Assembly: GCA_008690995.1 (NCBI GenBank)
Contig: VRMN01000003.1
Coordinates: forward strand, 1,984,001-2,048,000
Reading direction: 5' to 3'
Origin: Porphyridium purpureum
Lineage: Eukaryota; Rhodophyta; Bangiophyceae; Porphyridiales; Porphyridiaceae
Length of the DNA: 64,000 bases
Position numbers and translations under genes: made by a program. Below, piece after piece: positions 27,825-37,400 of the stretch (its first letter is position 1; the number at the start of each line of letters is the position of its first letter). Under the pieces are notes generated by a model. It saw only the letters and a program-made list of their open reading frames with translations. It was not told where the DNA came from and did not search any database.

Positions 27825-28609
27825 TGAATCTCTCTCTGCCTGTGCTCCCTGCGCTCCTCTACACTTGGCAGTCCCCAGATCCCCTCTCAATCCCCGTTTG
27901 CTGTGCTTGCGCTCTCCTTGTTCTCTCTCTGTGTGCCTCTCTCTATGCTCCTTGCTCTCCTTGCGCCGCGGCTGCGTGGTTGGCGTGGTAGGCGTGGTAG
28001 GCGAGCAAGCGGCAGTGGGATCAGCGCTTAAGTAGCTGCGCGTGCGCGAGGCTGCGGTACCGCAGACGGTGTGTGTTTATGACACGCGTGCATGTCCGCC
28101 CTCACATGCAAGGACCGCTCTTCTGCGCAACGCGTGTGCCGCATGGTTGCATGCATGCGCCTGCCCTTCAAACGAAGCGGGCAACTGCTAGCTCGTGCCA
28201 CCAAGATGCGCACGCGGTGTGCGTGGAATGCAACCACGCGCGCGCCGCTACTAAAACAGCGCCGGAACATACGGACACAATATCCACACACGCACGCGGC
28301 GCTGACACGTCGACGCACAGGCAGCGCCCGCGCCCGAAAATCTCGGAACAAGATTACATCGTGCTGTACACCCGGAAACGTCATCGTGCGGCGGGGTACA
28401 GCGACAGCGGTGCGGCGGCATGGCGCACGCGGTGCAGAGCTCGAGCGCATCAAAGTTCTCTTTAACCTAGCACGGACTGGACGGGGGACTATTCTGGACA
28501 GACGCGTCGTGTCGCAGGCTCGCGCCGCGCCGTGCACGCTGGTTGGCAGGTGGGGGTTCGGGCACTTGTGTGAGAGCGGGAGCGAGAGGATCGGTGGCGC
28601 GCGGACGGT
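27825..28609. other. PEPCK promoter region
   Basis: About 785 bases. The first 150 bases upstream of PEPCK are CT-rich on the plus strand, so purine-rich on the sense strand. The rest has scattered CpG-rich words and no gene. The phycoerythrin gamma gene ends at its far side. Confidence 0.5.
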
Positions 28610-29482
28610 TTAATATCCGTAGCTCGACGCGCGCTTGGCCGCGGCCATCGCCGGGTACGTGTTCGCGTAGCCCTCCTCAAAGTGTGTGGACGAGAACAGG
28701 TCGCGGCCGTACTTGCTCTGCGCGTAGCGCTCGGCAGCAAACTGCGACGCAGACTTCTGCGCCGAGCGGAACGCGACCGCGAGCGCGGCGACGCGCGCCT
28801 GCTCGGCCTGGCCCTTCGCGTTGCCCTCCACGCACGAGCTCTTGTACACGCCGCTCGCGGTGGTTCCGCGCATCTTGTTCACCTTGTCCACCGACGCCGC
28901 CAGGAACTCCTCCTCAATGCTTTCCGGCACCGCGTAGCGTTGGCATGCGCGAGTGACTTCCGTGCTTGCCATCAGTGCGGCGGCGGCGAGCTTCGGGTAC
29001 TTGATGTACTGCTTCTCCTGGTGGTCGTTCTGAGCCAGGATCAGCGCAAGGCGGCGGTTCTCGTACATGGCGCCGGTCTTCTCGGCCGCCGAGCGCTGGT
29101 TCATGCGGAATGCCGCAGACAGGGCCATGGCGCGCTTCTCGTGGGCCATTCCCTTGGCCGATCCCTCCATGCACTGGATGCCGTACACGCCGTACGGAAT
29201 CGCCGCCGCCTTGCCCTCCATGGTCACCGACTTGGCAAAAAACATGTCTGCCTTGTCCAGGGCCTTGTTGACGTTTTTCTTGGTGACCTTGGCGGAAAAT
29301 CCGCTCACCTTGGGTACGCGCTGGAAGCGGCGCATGTTGACAGACGACACGGCGCCCGTCACCATGTGCACCTGGCTGTTGCTGCTGCTGCTGCGACGCG
29401 CCGTCTTGTCGCATACCGCTGTCGCCCCAAACTTGGCCACGGCCGCCTTGCCCATAAACCCACTTACAAACGCCGTCTCCAT
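28610..29482 (-). CDS. Phycoerythrin gamma chain (phycobilisome rod linker with bilins)
   Basis: Gamma chains sit in the central hole of phycoerythrin hexamers in red algae, link them in the rods and carry phycourobilin or phycoerythrobilin on cysteines. They are nuclear-encoded and imported. From the ATG at 29480-29482 it has 290 residues, the normal length. Two internal repeats carry the family pattern: GVYGIQCMEGSAKGMA followed by RAMALSAAFRMNQRSAAE, and GVYKSSCVEGNAKGQA followed by RVAALAVAFRSAQKSAS. The Cys in each CxEG is a likely bilin site, and TRACQRYAVP may be another. The N-terminal 70 or so residues are Ser/Val/Lys-rich and probably the transit peptide. Assignment rests on remembered gamma-chain sequences. 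Confidence 0.85.
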   Translation of the reverse strand: METAFVSGFMGKAAVAKFGATAVCDKTARRSSSSNSQVHMVTGAVSSVNMRRFQRVPKVSGFSAKVTKKNVNKALDKADMFFAKSVTMEGKAAAIPYGVYGIQCMEGSAKGMAHEKRAMALSAAFRMNQRSAAEKTGAMYENRRLALILAQNDHQEKQYIKYPKLAAAALMASTEVTRACQRYAVPESIEEEFLAASVDKVNKMRGTTASGVYKSSCVEGNAKGQAEQARVAALAVAFRSAQKSASQFAAERYAQSKYGRDLFSSTHFEEGYANTYPAMAAAKRASSYGY

Positions 29483-30028
29483 CTTATCCCAATCCAAATC
29501 GATCGTACCTCCACTTTGCTCCCTCACACACACAACACCAAGCTCGTCGTCCGTTGCTATTGTTGACTCGACAGCTCTTCTATCGTCTCTCTCCCTTGCT
29601 CGTCTTATCGAAGCCTTTGTTCCTTCTCCTCCTTAAACTGTGGTATTCGAAGTGCCTTTTCCTATCAAACTAAGCCGCGACAATAAGACCGCAACCCAAA
29701 AACATCCTCCCTCCTCCCTGCTTATGCTGAACAACCGCACTTGACAGGGAAATCAAGAAAAAACCGCCATCCGCGTCAAATCATCAAACTAGCGCGATCC
29801 AGTATGACCTCGCGCACTCCGCTCGACGAGATCTCTCGCACTGTACCTACGCGCGCACGCCAGGGTACAGTGAGTACAGGACGTCAGTATTAATTAATAT
29901 TGTGTTAAACTGTGATGTTTAATGTGTTTGGTGGAGCTCGAGTGGGAGGCAAAATGGTCGTGGAGGTTGGGTGGTGTAAAAGTGGTTGATGGGGCAGTGG
30001 GGAAACGGAGGCAGCGACAGCGACAGCG
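29483..30028. promoter_or_regulatory. Divergent promoter region, phycoerythrin gamma / acyl-CoA oxidase
   Basis: A 546-base head-to-head spacer. It contains two exact GTACAGT elements in opposite orientation (29840-29846 and 29865-29871) about 160 bases before the oxidase and 360 before the gamma chain, plus a related GTACAGG at about 29874. The TAATTAATATTG run at about 29890 is the only AT-rich core. Confidence 0.4.
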
Positions 30029-32008
30029 ATGGGGATAGAAGCAGATGTTGCGCACGCTGGAGCTGCGGCGGCAGCGCCGAAGAAGGCATGGGATACGCGA
30101 GTGATGTTTCGGGAGCTCATGATGCATGATGTCGAGCTGCGTGAGTATGTGTTGAACCACGTGTTTGGCGAGGAGCTGTTCAAGCTCGCGCCGCAGTACG
30201 GAATGACCGTACGGCAAGAGCGAGATCTGACCATGGCGCGATGGGCGCGTATGCGTGAGCTGAAAGTGTACGATAATGTGCTTGCCGTCGGAGTGGATGA
30301 CCCGAGCGGCAGGCGAGCCGCCGTCCAAAAGTACGATTGTCTGTCCGAGTGCGTCGGCCTTCTTGACCACTCTTTGGAGATCAAGACGGGTGTGCACTAC
30401 GGGCTGTTTGGTTCAACCATTGCACGGCTTGGCAGCAAGCACCAGCGCGAGCTCTACTTGCCCAAAGTGCAGACGTGCGAGATGCTCGGCTGCTTTGCGC
30501 TCACAGAGCTCGGCCATGGCTCCAATGCGCGCGGCATCGAGACTACCGCCACGTACGCACCAGAGACGGACTCCATTGTGCTCCACACGCCAACTGAGAC
30601 CGCACAAAAGTACTGGATTGGCGGCGCAGCAGAGGACGCGTGCTGGACAACGGCAATGGCACAATTGTATGTGAACGGCGAGTGCCATGGCGTGCATGCA
30701 TTTATTGTGCGGCTGCGGAACGACACGGACAAGCAGCTATGCCCAGGCGTCTGGATCGAAGATTGTGGCCACAAATGCGGGCTCAACGGCGTGGATAACG
30801 GGCGCATCTGGTTTGACAACGTGCACATCCCGCGCTCGCAAATGTTGAGTGGCGTGGCAAGCATTGATGATTCAGGCAAGTACCAATCTGCGATCAAGAA
30901 CCCAGATCAGCGCTTTGCTGTGCAGCTGGGTGCGCTGAGCGGCGGCCGAATCTCGATTGCAGTCAACTCCACACGGAACGCAGCGCTGGCGTTGACCACG
31001 GCAATCCGATATGCGCATTCGCGGCGGGCGTTTGGGCCCGACGGAGCCGCCGAGGTTGCGCTAATGCACTATAGGAGCCACCAGCAGCGCCTCTTGCCAT
31101 ACCTGGCACGCACGTACGCCATGTCCTTTGCCGTCAACGAACTTAAACGTATGTGGTGGGACAACTGCCAGCTGCTCGGTACCCCGGTGAGCAAAGACGT
31201 GCACTTTGTGTCTAGCCTATTCAAGGCTCTGATGACATGGAACATGCGCGACTCTATGCAGGAATGCCGCGAGTCATGTGGTGGCCAGGGATACGCAAGT
31301 ATAAACCGCATTGGGCCGGTGAAGAACGATCGTGATGTGATGATGACGTTTGAAGGTGACAACTCGGTGCTTTTACAGCGCGCGGGTAAAATGGTGATGG
31401 ACGACTATGCACGTACGGTGAAAAGTCGAAAGCGGTCTGGCTGCTTCAAGTGGCTGTCCGAGGAGTTCGACACTAAAGTGAATAGTCCGGCTCGGCGCAC
31501 GGGCTCCGAAGATCTCTCGCAAGATGAGCAGGATTTAGAGCGGCTACTTGAAACAGCGTTGCACAGACGCCTGTATGCGTTGCTCGAAAGCCTCGCCCAA
31601 GAGGTTCCAAAGCTTCAACGCGAGCTCGCGGGCGACGCGTTTGAGGTCGCCAACATGATCTCCAGCGACGCCTCGGAGCTCGGCTACGCGTTTGCGGAGC
31701 TGCTGATTTGGCAGTGGTTTCGTCGAGACGTGGCACGCATTTCAAACGCGTATCCGGACATGGCGCGCGTGCTGCAGATGCTGTCGTCGCTTTACGCGCT
31801 AGACACGGTCGATAGATCACCGTCCTTCCTCCGCCTGTCCTGCATCTCACAAGCCGAGGCCAGCGTTGTTCGACACGCTAAACGTCGCCGATGTGCAGAG
31901 CTCGCACCGCACAGCATGGACCTCGTCAACTCGTTTGGAATACCAGACCATTTGCTCGGGCCTATAGCTGGCGACTGGGAGCTCCAAAACCGACGGAGCA
32001 AGCTGTGA
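30029..32008 (+). CDS. Peroxisomal acyl-CoA oxidase
   Basis: First step of peroxisomal beta-oxidation: acyl-CoA plus oxygen gives trans-2-enoyl-CoA and hydrogen peroxide. The 659-residue frame starts at ATG 30029. It has the N-terminal helical domain, the flavin-binding middle with FALTELGHGSNARGIETTA and YWIGGAAEDACW, GPDGAAEVALMHYRSHQQRL, and the substrate region YASINRIGPVKNDRDVMMTFEGDN. The C-terminal helical domain is present. The protein ends in SKL, the canonical PTS1 peroxisome signal. Length and layout are like plant ACX3-type enzymes. The RRAFG motif typical of these enzymes is present. No intron. Confidence 0.95.
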   Translation: MGIEADVAHAGAAAAAPKKAWDTRVMFRELMMHDVELREYVLNHVFGEELFKLAPQYGMTVRQERDLTMARWARMRELKVYDNVLAVGVDDPSGRRAAVQKYDCLSECVGLLDHSLEIKTGVHYGLFGSTIARLGSKHQRELYLPKVQTCEMLGCFALTELGHGSNARGIETTATYAPETDSIVLHTPTETAQKYWIGGAAEDACWTTAMAQLYVNGECHGVHAFIVRLRNDTDKQLCPGVWIEDCGHKCGLNGVDNGRIWFDNVHIPRSQMLSGVASIDDSGKYQSAIKNPDQRFAVQLGALSGGRISIAVNSTRNAALALTTAIRYAHSRRAFGPDGAAEVALMHYRSHQQRLLPYLARTYAMSFAVNELKRMWWDNCQLLGTPVSKDVHFVSSLFKALMTWNMRDSMQECRESCGGQGYASINRIGPVKNDRDVMMTFEGDNSVLLQRAGKMVMDDYARTVKSRKRSGCFKWLSEEFDTKVNSPARRTGSEDLSQDEQDLERLLETALHRRLYALLESLAQEVPKLQRELAGDAFEVANMISSDASELGYAFAELLIWQWFRRDVARISNAYPDMARVLQMLSSLYALDTVDRSPSFLRLSCISQAEASVVRHAKRRRCAELAPHSMDLVNSFGIPDHLLGPIAGDWELQNRRSKL

Positions 32009-32405
32009 GACCAATTTCAGCCACCAATATGATCGTGCTCATGACACGGAGAGACCATGTTCCTAACACACTTGATGCGCTCCAGCACCAGACGTGGAAT
32101 TCAGCCTGAAGCGATTAGTCTGTGGCGCTTCATAGTCTGATGCTGACAAGTTAAAAAGGGCCTTTCCGTGGCCCGCCAGTCTCAAAGTAGGACCAGAGGC
32201 AAAGAGCGCTCTGCTCATGCTGCAGTAGGTTCCGCAATTTACGCTTATTGCGAAAGCCGTCATTGTCTGTGAAGCTAAACTTCAACGCAATCAAAAGTTC
32301 AAAATCTAGCAAATGATGTCACCTTGCTGTAGCTGTAGACTTTCCGCGCTTCCGAAAGTCAATGCTCGTAAGAGAGTTGGTCCTGATACTGCAGACCAAG
32401 AATCT

Positions 32406-33016
32406 CTAGGTCATATCAACGTCGAGAAAAATGTCGTTTGCTCCTTTCCTATCGCGAACCATCACTTCTCCGACTTTGCACTGCCAAAATCTACTTGAGA
32501 TGGCTTGAGCAAGTTCAATTCTTCCCGATAAAGTCAACATCAACGACGGTAATCTTGCAGTCATACTGGCGACATCGGAAAACAAATCGCTGATAGAACC
32601 ATTTGCCAGCGTATGTTAGCATTTCCCGGTTCGCCTTTGACCTGACCTTTCCGTCGGCTTTTCGAATCATCTGGCGGACTTGCCGCTCAGATTCCGATCG
32701 GATCACGAGCATGCGTAAGATGGCTTGCCAGCTACCTTTGCTTTTCGCCCATGAGATTCAAAGCCTGTCCCATAGCCGGCAAATAGCTCGCCTCAGGTTT
32801 GGCCTTTAACATTTGCTCAATTGTCTTGTTGAAGACTAACAATCATGTCCCGAACACAAGCGCAATACCCAATGCATATCTGCAACGCCAACTTGAAGCG
32901 CAGAACCTTGGCCAACATCAAATTACGTCTGCAAGATTCTTGTGCCAGGAGCGAAAGAACAAACCGCCGTCAATTAGGCACACTCGTGGATTCGGATTTA
33001 GTTTCCAATTCAGCCT
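32406..33016 (-). pseudogene. Decayed TnpB/Fanzor-like RNA-guided nuclease gene (IS607/Fanzor2-type)
   Basis: TnpB and its eukaryotic relatives (Fanzor) are RuvC-type nucleases carried by DNA transposons. The minus strand preserves the family's motif order in separate frames. At 33016-32918 there is PRVCLIDGGLFF, matching the RuvC-I segment (usual form VVALDPGVRTF). At 32886-32869 there is VADMHWVLRL (usual DLHWKTVRFL). At 32748-32515 come RQMIRKADGKVRSKANREML, then TYAGKWFYQRFVFRCRQYD, then CKITVVDVDFIGKN (usual HYRFRQRL, CKV, VDExYTSKTC). At 32516-32406 there is FWQCKVGEVMVRDRKGANDI, matching the zinc-ribbon end and RuvC-III (usual DRDVNGARNI). Stops and frame changes separate all pieces, and the RuvC-III Asp equivalent appears kept (VRDR). 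It is inactive. Less certain remains may run upstream to about 33650. Gene identity is inference from motif order. Confidence 0.75.
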
Positions 33017-33479
33017 CTCCTTCCTTCATATTGCCGTGATCTGCAAGCAGAGTTTGCTGGTCTTGGTATTCGCCAGCGAAACCAGGCACACCGCCAGAAG
33101 AGCTATCAGAAGAAGAGCACGCACGTCGTCAATCTCTTGCGGAATACTTAGAGGCTAACGAAAGTCCATGCTCGCCATAAGCAACAACAGACTGAAATAC
33201 CACCATACCTTTTTCCAGGTGTATTCGAAAGTCCAGAGTGATTGCGCAAGGTTCTTTCGGTCATTTTCACGAGTATCCGTGGGTGCTATGAGAAACTGCG
33301 GGCTCTTCTCTTCACCAGCTGCGTCATCTCCATCGATGTTCTGATCACAAAGACATTTCGTGCAGCAATCTGTCATCCGGTTTCAGAGTTCGCTTTCGCC
33401 TCATCTTCGCAATGCTCTGCCGAACCAGTCACGGTGCGATTGCACGCCATTTTACGTCCGTCGCTCGGTTCCCACGCTT

Positions 33480-34353
33480 TTTTTTTGAAGCAGATAATCG
33501 ACTTCCTCATTTTCTTGAGGACGCTTGATCTTGAATGTCATCCATGGAGTACCGACGTCTTTTGTCATTGTCTGCTTGCCGCCTCTGTCCGTGGAATCTT
33601 CACCCGTCTGCTTCGAGTAAATTTGACACCGCGGAGCTGCTCGCATTCCCATCGTCTTGTTCACCTAGTAAAACAAACCGCAAGCGAATCTTCTGCGAGT
33701 TCCTAAGTACCATCGTCTGCGGCGTCTTCGTAGCGCGAAACCACGTCGAGTGCCGTGCTCAGTTTTCGGCACCTACAGTCAAGTGAAATAATCTACAATC
33801 AAGCAAGTCTGTCACGGTAGGTGACCGCAAATGCTTTGACGTACCCTTCTTCGACTACGTTCAAACGGAACAATAGACCTTTGCACTTGAGGTTCAGACC
33901 TGAGCCGATGCCGCGCATAAACTTCTTGTGCGTCGGACAACGATGTTTTAGGCATGCTGATCTACCTGTCGAGGTCACCTACCTCACGTCGCCTTTCGGA
34001 TTGAACACGCGCGCGAATGATGTCGAGCCGGCGCTGCATGTTCTCTGCTTCTTCAATTGCTAAGGGTTCGAACTGGACACAACTGTCGTTGGTATATGAA
34101 CAATGGACTTCCGCGGATTCGGAAAGTGGATGCATAGCTCAGCCTGCCCGCTTTCGCCCACCTGAGCAATGCGGCTCTTGACACCCCATGCGTCTTGGAA
34201 GCCGTACGTGGTGGAATACGGACGCCACCGACAATCGTTGTTGCGTAGTTTGCGAAGGAAAACCAACGTCAGCGCTTTCTTCAACTGGTTGAGCGCGATC
34301 CAGAGCGAGCAACTAGGTTTCTTGTCCGGTGTACTTTTCCCCGGACGCTCCAA
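33480..34353 (-). other. Possible N-terminal or neighbouring remains of the TnpB-like element
   Basis: Upstream of the RuvC-I piece the minus strand has short protein-like stretches in several frames, such as TFKIKRPQENEEVDYLLQKK (about 33480-33545), GLLFRLNVVEEGYVKAFAVT (about 33815-33870) and QVGESGQAELCIHFPNPRKS (about 34090-34160). I cannot tie them firmly to TnpB. They could be its N-terminal part or a second decayed gene. Confidence 0.3.
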
Positions 34354-34378
34354 GATTTAGCTGAGTTGGAGGGGAAGC

Positions 34379-34399
34379 GAGAGAGAGAGAGAGAGAGAG
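34379..34399. repeat. (GA)n run in the TPS-like leader
   Basis: Ten GA units about 50 bases before the start codon of the TPS-like gene. Confidence 0.9.
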
Positions 34400-34449
34400 G
34401 TGAAGTCTGGATCTGTGACCGCAAATGGGGCACGGTGCGCTGTGTCACG

Positions 34450-37400
34450 ATGGCAGAGGATGGGCCGCACGATCGAGGAGAAAGAGCGATGCCGCAGCGG
34501 GACAACACCAGTGTGGAAAACAGCCGTGTCAGCTCCATCCTTTACAATAGCGAGGCATCAGCCGCACTCGCGCGGCCGTCGCCGGTGTCGCTGTCGCCGA
34601 ACTCTGTGGATTCGGCCGAGCGAGAGGGTGGTGAGTGTGCGGAACTCGTGGAGAGCTTGAGTGCACTTGAAAGCAGTGGGTTTGACAGTTCACAAAAGCC
34701 GCTGACGGCGCTGCCGAGCACGGTCGTCGACGAACAGTTTGTGACGTCGATCGGGCTCGTGTCGAAGGAGGATGGACTGGATGCGTTAGGGAGCGACGAG
34801 GCCGACGCGGACGCAGGACCAGAGCTCCTTCTGAGCAAGCGACTTGCATTCAGTCTCGAGGACGCGGCAAATGCGGGATCCCAGGAAGCCGCAGAAGCTC
34901 TGGCCGAGCTGGCGGCCTCTTCACATCATCCCGAGTCGGGTACATTCAGTATTGCGTCCCAATTGTCATCAGCTGCGGCGGCATATTGGGCGCAGAATCA
35001 GCAGATTCAAGAGGAGCATCAGAAACAGCAGCATGAGCAGGAACATCGGCAGCAACAACAACAGGAGGACAGAAACCGTGGCGGAAAGGAGCAGTCGGTA
35101 CCTCCACAGGGCCAGCCAATCTCTTCACGCAAATCGCCTGCCTTAAATGCGGCGCCCGTGGCGCGGCCAAGCCCCAGGAGTGAGGCGACGAGGACGTTGC
35201 CATCACCTCAGCTGCAAGCTTTGGTGCGGAGGGCGAGCGAGCTTACTCGAGACAGCGGCTCTGTGGCCAACTCAGTGGCCAAGCACCACCGTGAATTCTC
35301 GGATATAGAGGAAATTCTGTTCGAGAACCTCTCGAGCGAGGCGATCCAGTCACGGTCTCTAGAGGAAGTGCTGGCGGACGCTGATTCGCTAGAACAGGTG
35401 CTGCTGTCACACCTTCACGACGTGCTAGCCAACTTGAACGCGGTGCGAGGTAAGAAAAGATTGCTGCGAAACCGGCGCGTATCGGCAAACTCGAAAGCAT
35501 TTGGGAATGAAAAAGACAAGAATCGCCGTAACGGACCTCTCGGCAATGACGCCTTCGAGTGGTCTTCTGCACAGGAGCAGCAAAATCCGAAACGTATTAT
35601 TTCAATATCAGCGTGCCTGCCGTCCATTGAAGAGCGGAAGAACCCGTTGTTCTCGCTACACATGCCCGCGGCGGGATTTCCTCCCAATGCAATGGGTCTT
35701 GTAGAGGAAGCAACGGACTTGAACTTTGTATGGGTAGGGCGTTATCTTTGCGACGATCCGGACCAGTACCCACCGGGACGGAATTGGCGCCGTGTGATGA
35801 GCGATCACAAGGACACGCACACACATGCGCACCCTTTACATTCATCCCATTTGTACACGGCGCACGGCTCCGCAGGCGGCGACTACGGCTCTTCAACAGT
35901 TTCTACGAGCTCGGCAATACTCAGCGGGTCAATAGCCGTACGTATTCCGGAAGAGCTTATCGAGAGCTTTTCAAACTTTTGCAACAATACCCTGTGGCGG
36001 CTGCTGCACTATGACTACGACTCGCTGGGTGACGAGAAGGAGGAGGTCGAGTGGGAGGCGTACAAAGCCGTTAATATGCGCTTCGCCGAAGTCGTGGCAG
36101 AGTTTTATGAGGAGGGCGACCTAATCTGGGTGCATGATTACCATTTGCTGCTTTTGCCCGCGATGCTCAGGAAGCGTCTTTGGAAAGCAAAGATTGGCGC
36201 GTTCTTGTATGTGCCTTTCCCTTCGCAAGAAATCTTTAGAATTTTGCCACAGCGCGTCGAAGTCTTGCGGGGCATCCTGGGCGCAGATCTGGTTGGATTT
36301 TACACGTACGCCTACTCGAAGCAGTTTGTTGCGTCGTGTTTCAGGTTGCTGGGGCTGGAAGGGACACCCAAGGGCATTGAGACAGACGAGCCAGGCAATC
36401 GCACGTGCGAGCTGGGTATCTATCCGGGTGGGAGCAATGTAAACGCTCTGCGACGGCTTCGACAGAGTCCGATTGTGCATGCACGCGTCGACGAGTTCCA
36501 GCGCTCTTTCGCTGGTATGCAGATTATCGTGGGCATTGACTACATGGATGATCTATTTGCCGGCTTGTTACACAAGCTGCTAGCGTTTGGTGAGTTCCTA
36601 CGTGAAAACCCGAGCTTTTTGGGTAACGTAGTGCTGGTGCAGGTCGGGCTCGAACTCGATGACGTCTCTAACGAATCGCATGGCCCGTTTTTGAATTCAC
36701 TGGGCATTGCGCACTCGTCAGTCCAACACCTTTCGACTCTTGTGAATGAGCACGTTGGCCGCATCAACGCCAAGTACGGAACTTTGACCTACTCGCCCGT
36801 GCACTTTGTCCGCTCGCGACCAAATACAGTGGAGCTTGTGAGCCTAATGGCTGCGGGACACGTGTGTATCATGTCGTGTGTGAGAGATGGTATGCGGCTA
36901 CTACCGCACGACTGGACAGTGTGCCAGCACGGTGGGAACATGGGTCCACTCATTCTGTCAAACTTCTCGGGCTCGTCGCAATCCTTTGCGCTGGCTGTGC
37001 ACGTGAACCCTTGGGACACGACGGCCGTCGCCACTGCGTACCTTGACTGCTTGAAAATGAGCCCAGAGGAAAAGCGCATGCGCGACGACGCGGCATACCG
37101 CTTTGTCTCAACACACACTGCACAGTTGTGGGGAACAAACTTTCTCGAGGATCTTGCATCAGTGCAAGTGAATCAGCGCTGGACGGGCCCGCTACCGGCA
37201 ATGCAAGTGCCAAGCATGCGCGACGCGTTTGCCAGCTCTCAAAAGTACCGCATGCTGATGTTTCGACTAGAGGGTGCACTCATGTCGCACCAGAACGTCG
37301 TGCAGCTCGCAGCACCGTCATCGTCTGTGCTGCAGCTGCTCAGCACGCTTCTTGACGACACAAGAAACCTGGTCTTTGTGCTCACCTGGCGTGACCGTCG

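Larger units (their letters stand above)
32009..34449. other. AT-richer gene-poor island
   Basis: About 2.4 kb between two confident genes. By eye it is richer in A and T than the flanking coding DNA, and it lacks long intact frames on either strand. Its minus strand holds the decayed TnpB/Fanzor-like nuclease gene described separately. No terminal inverted repeats or target-site duplications were found by eye. Confidence 0.6.

Noticed and set aside
28682-29566. 294-residue plus-strand frame opposite the phycoerythrin gamma chain
   Set aside because: It is composed of His/Leu/Arg-rich antisense translation; the minus frame carries the conserved repeats.
32313-32498. Plus-strand frame with CCSC start over the TnpB-like remains
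   Set aside because: It overlaps the better-supported minus-strand C-terminal motif and shows no family on its own.
34062-34080. GGTTCGAA box resembling a tRNA B box
   Set aside because: No acceptor stem, D-arm or anticodon arm can be folded around it. No tRNA, rRNA or CRISPR array was found anywhere in the window.
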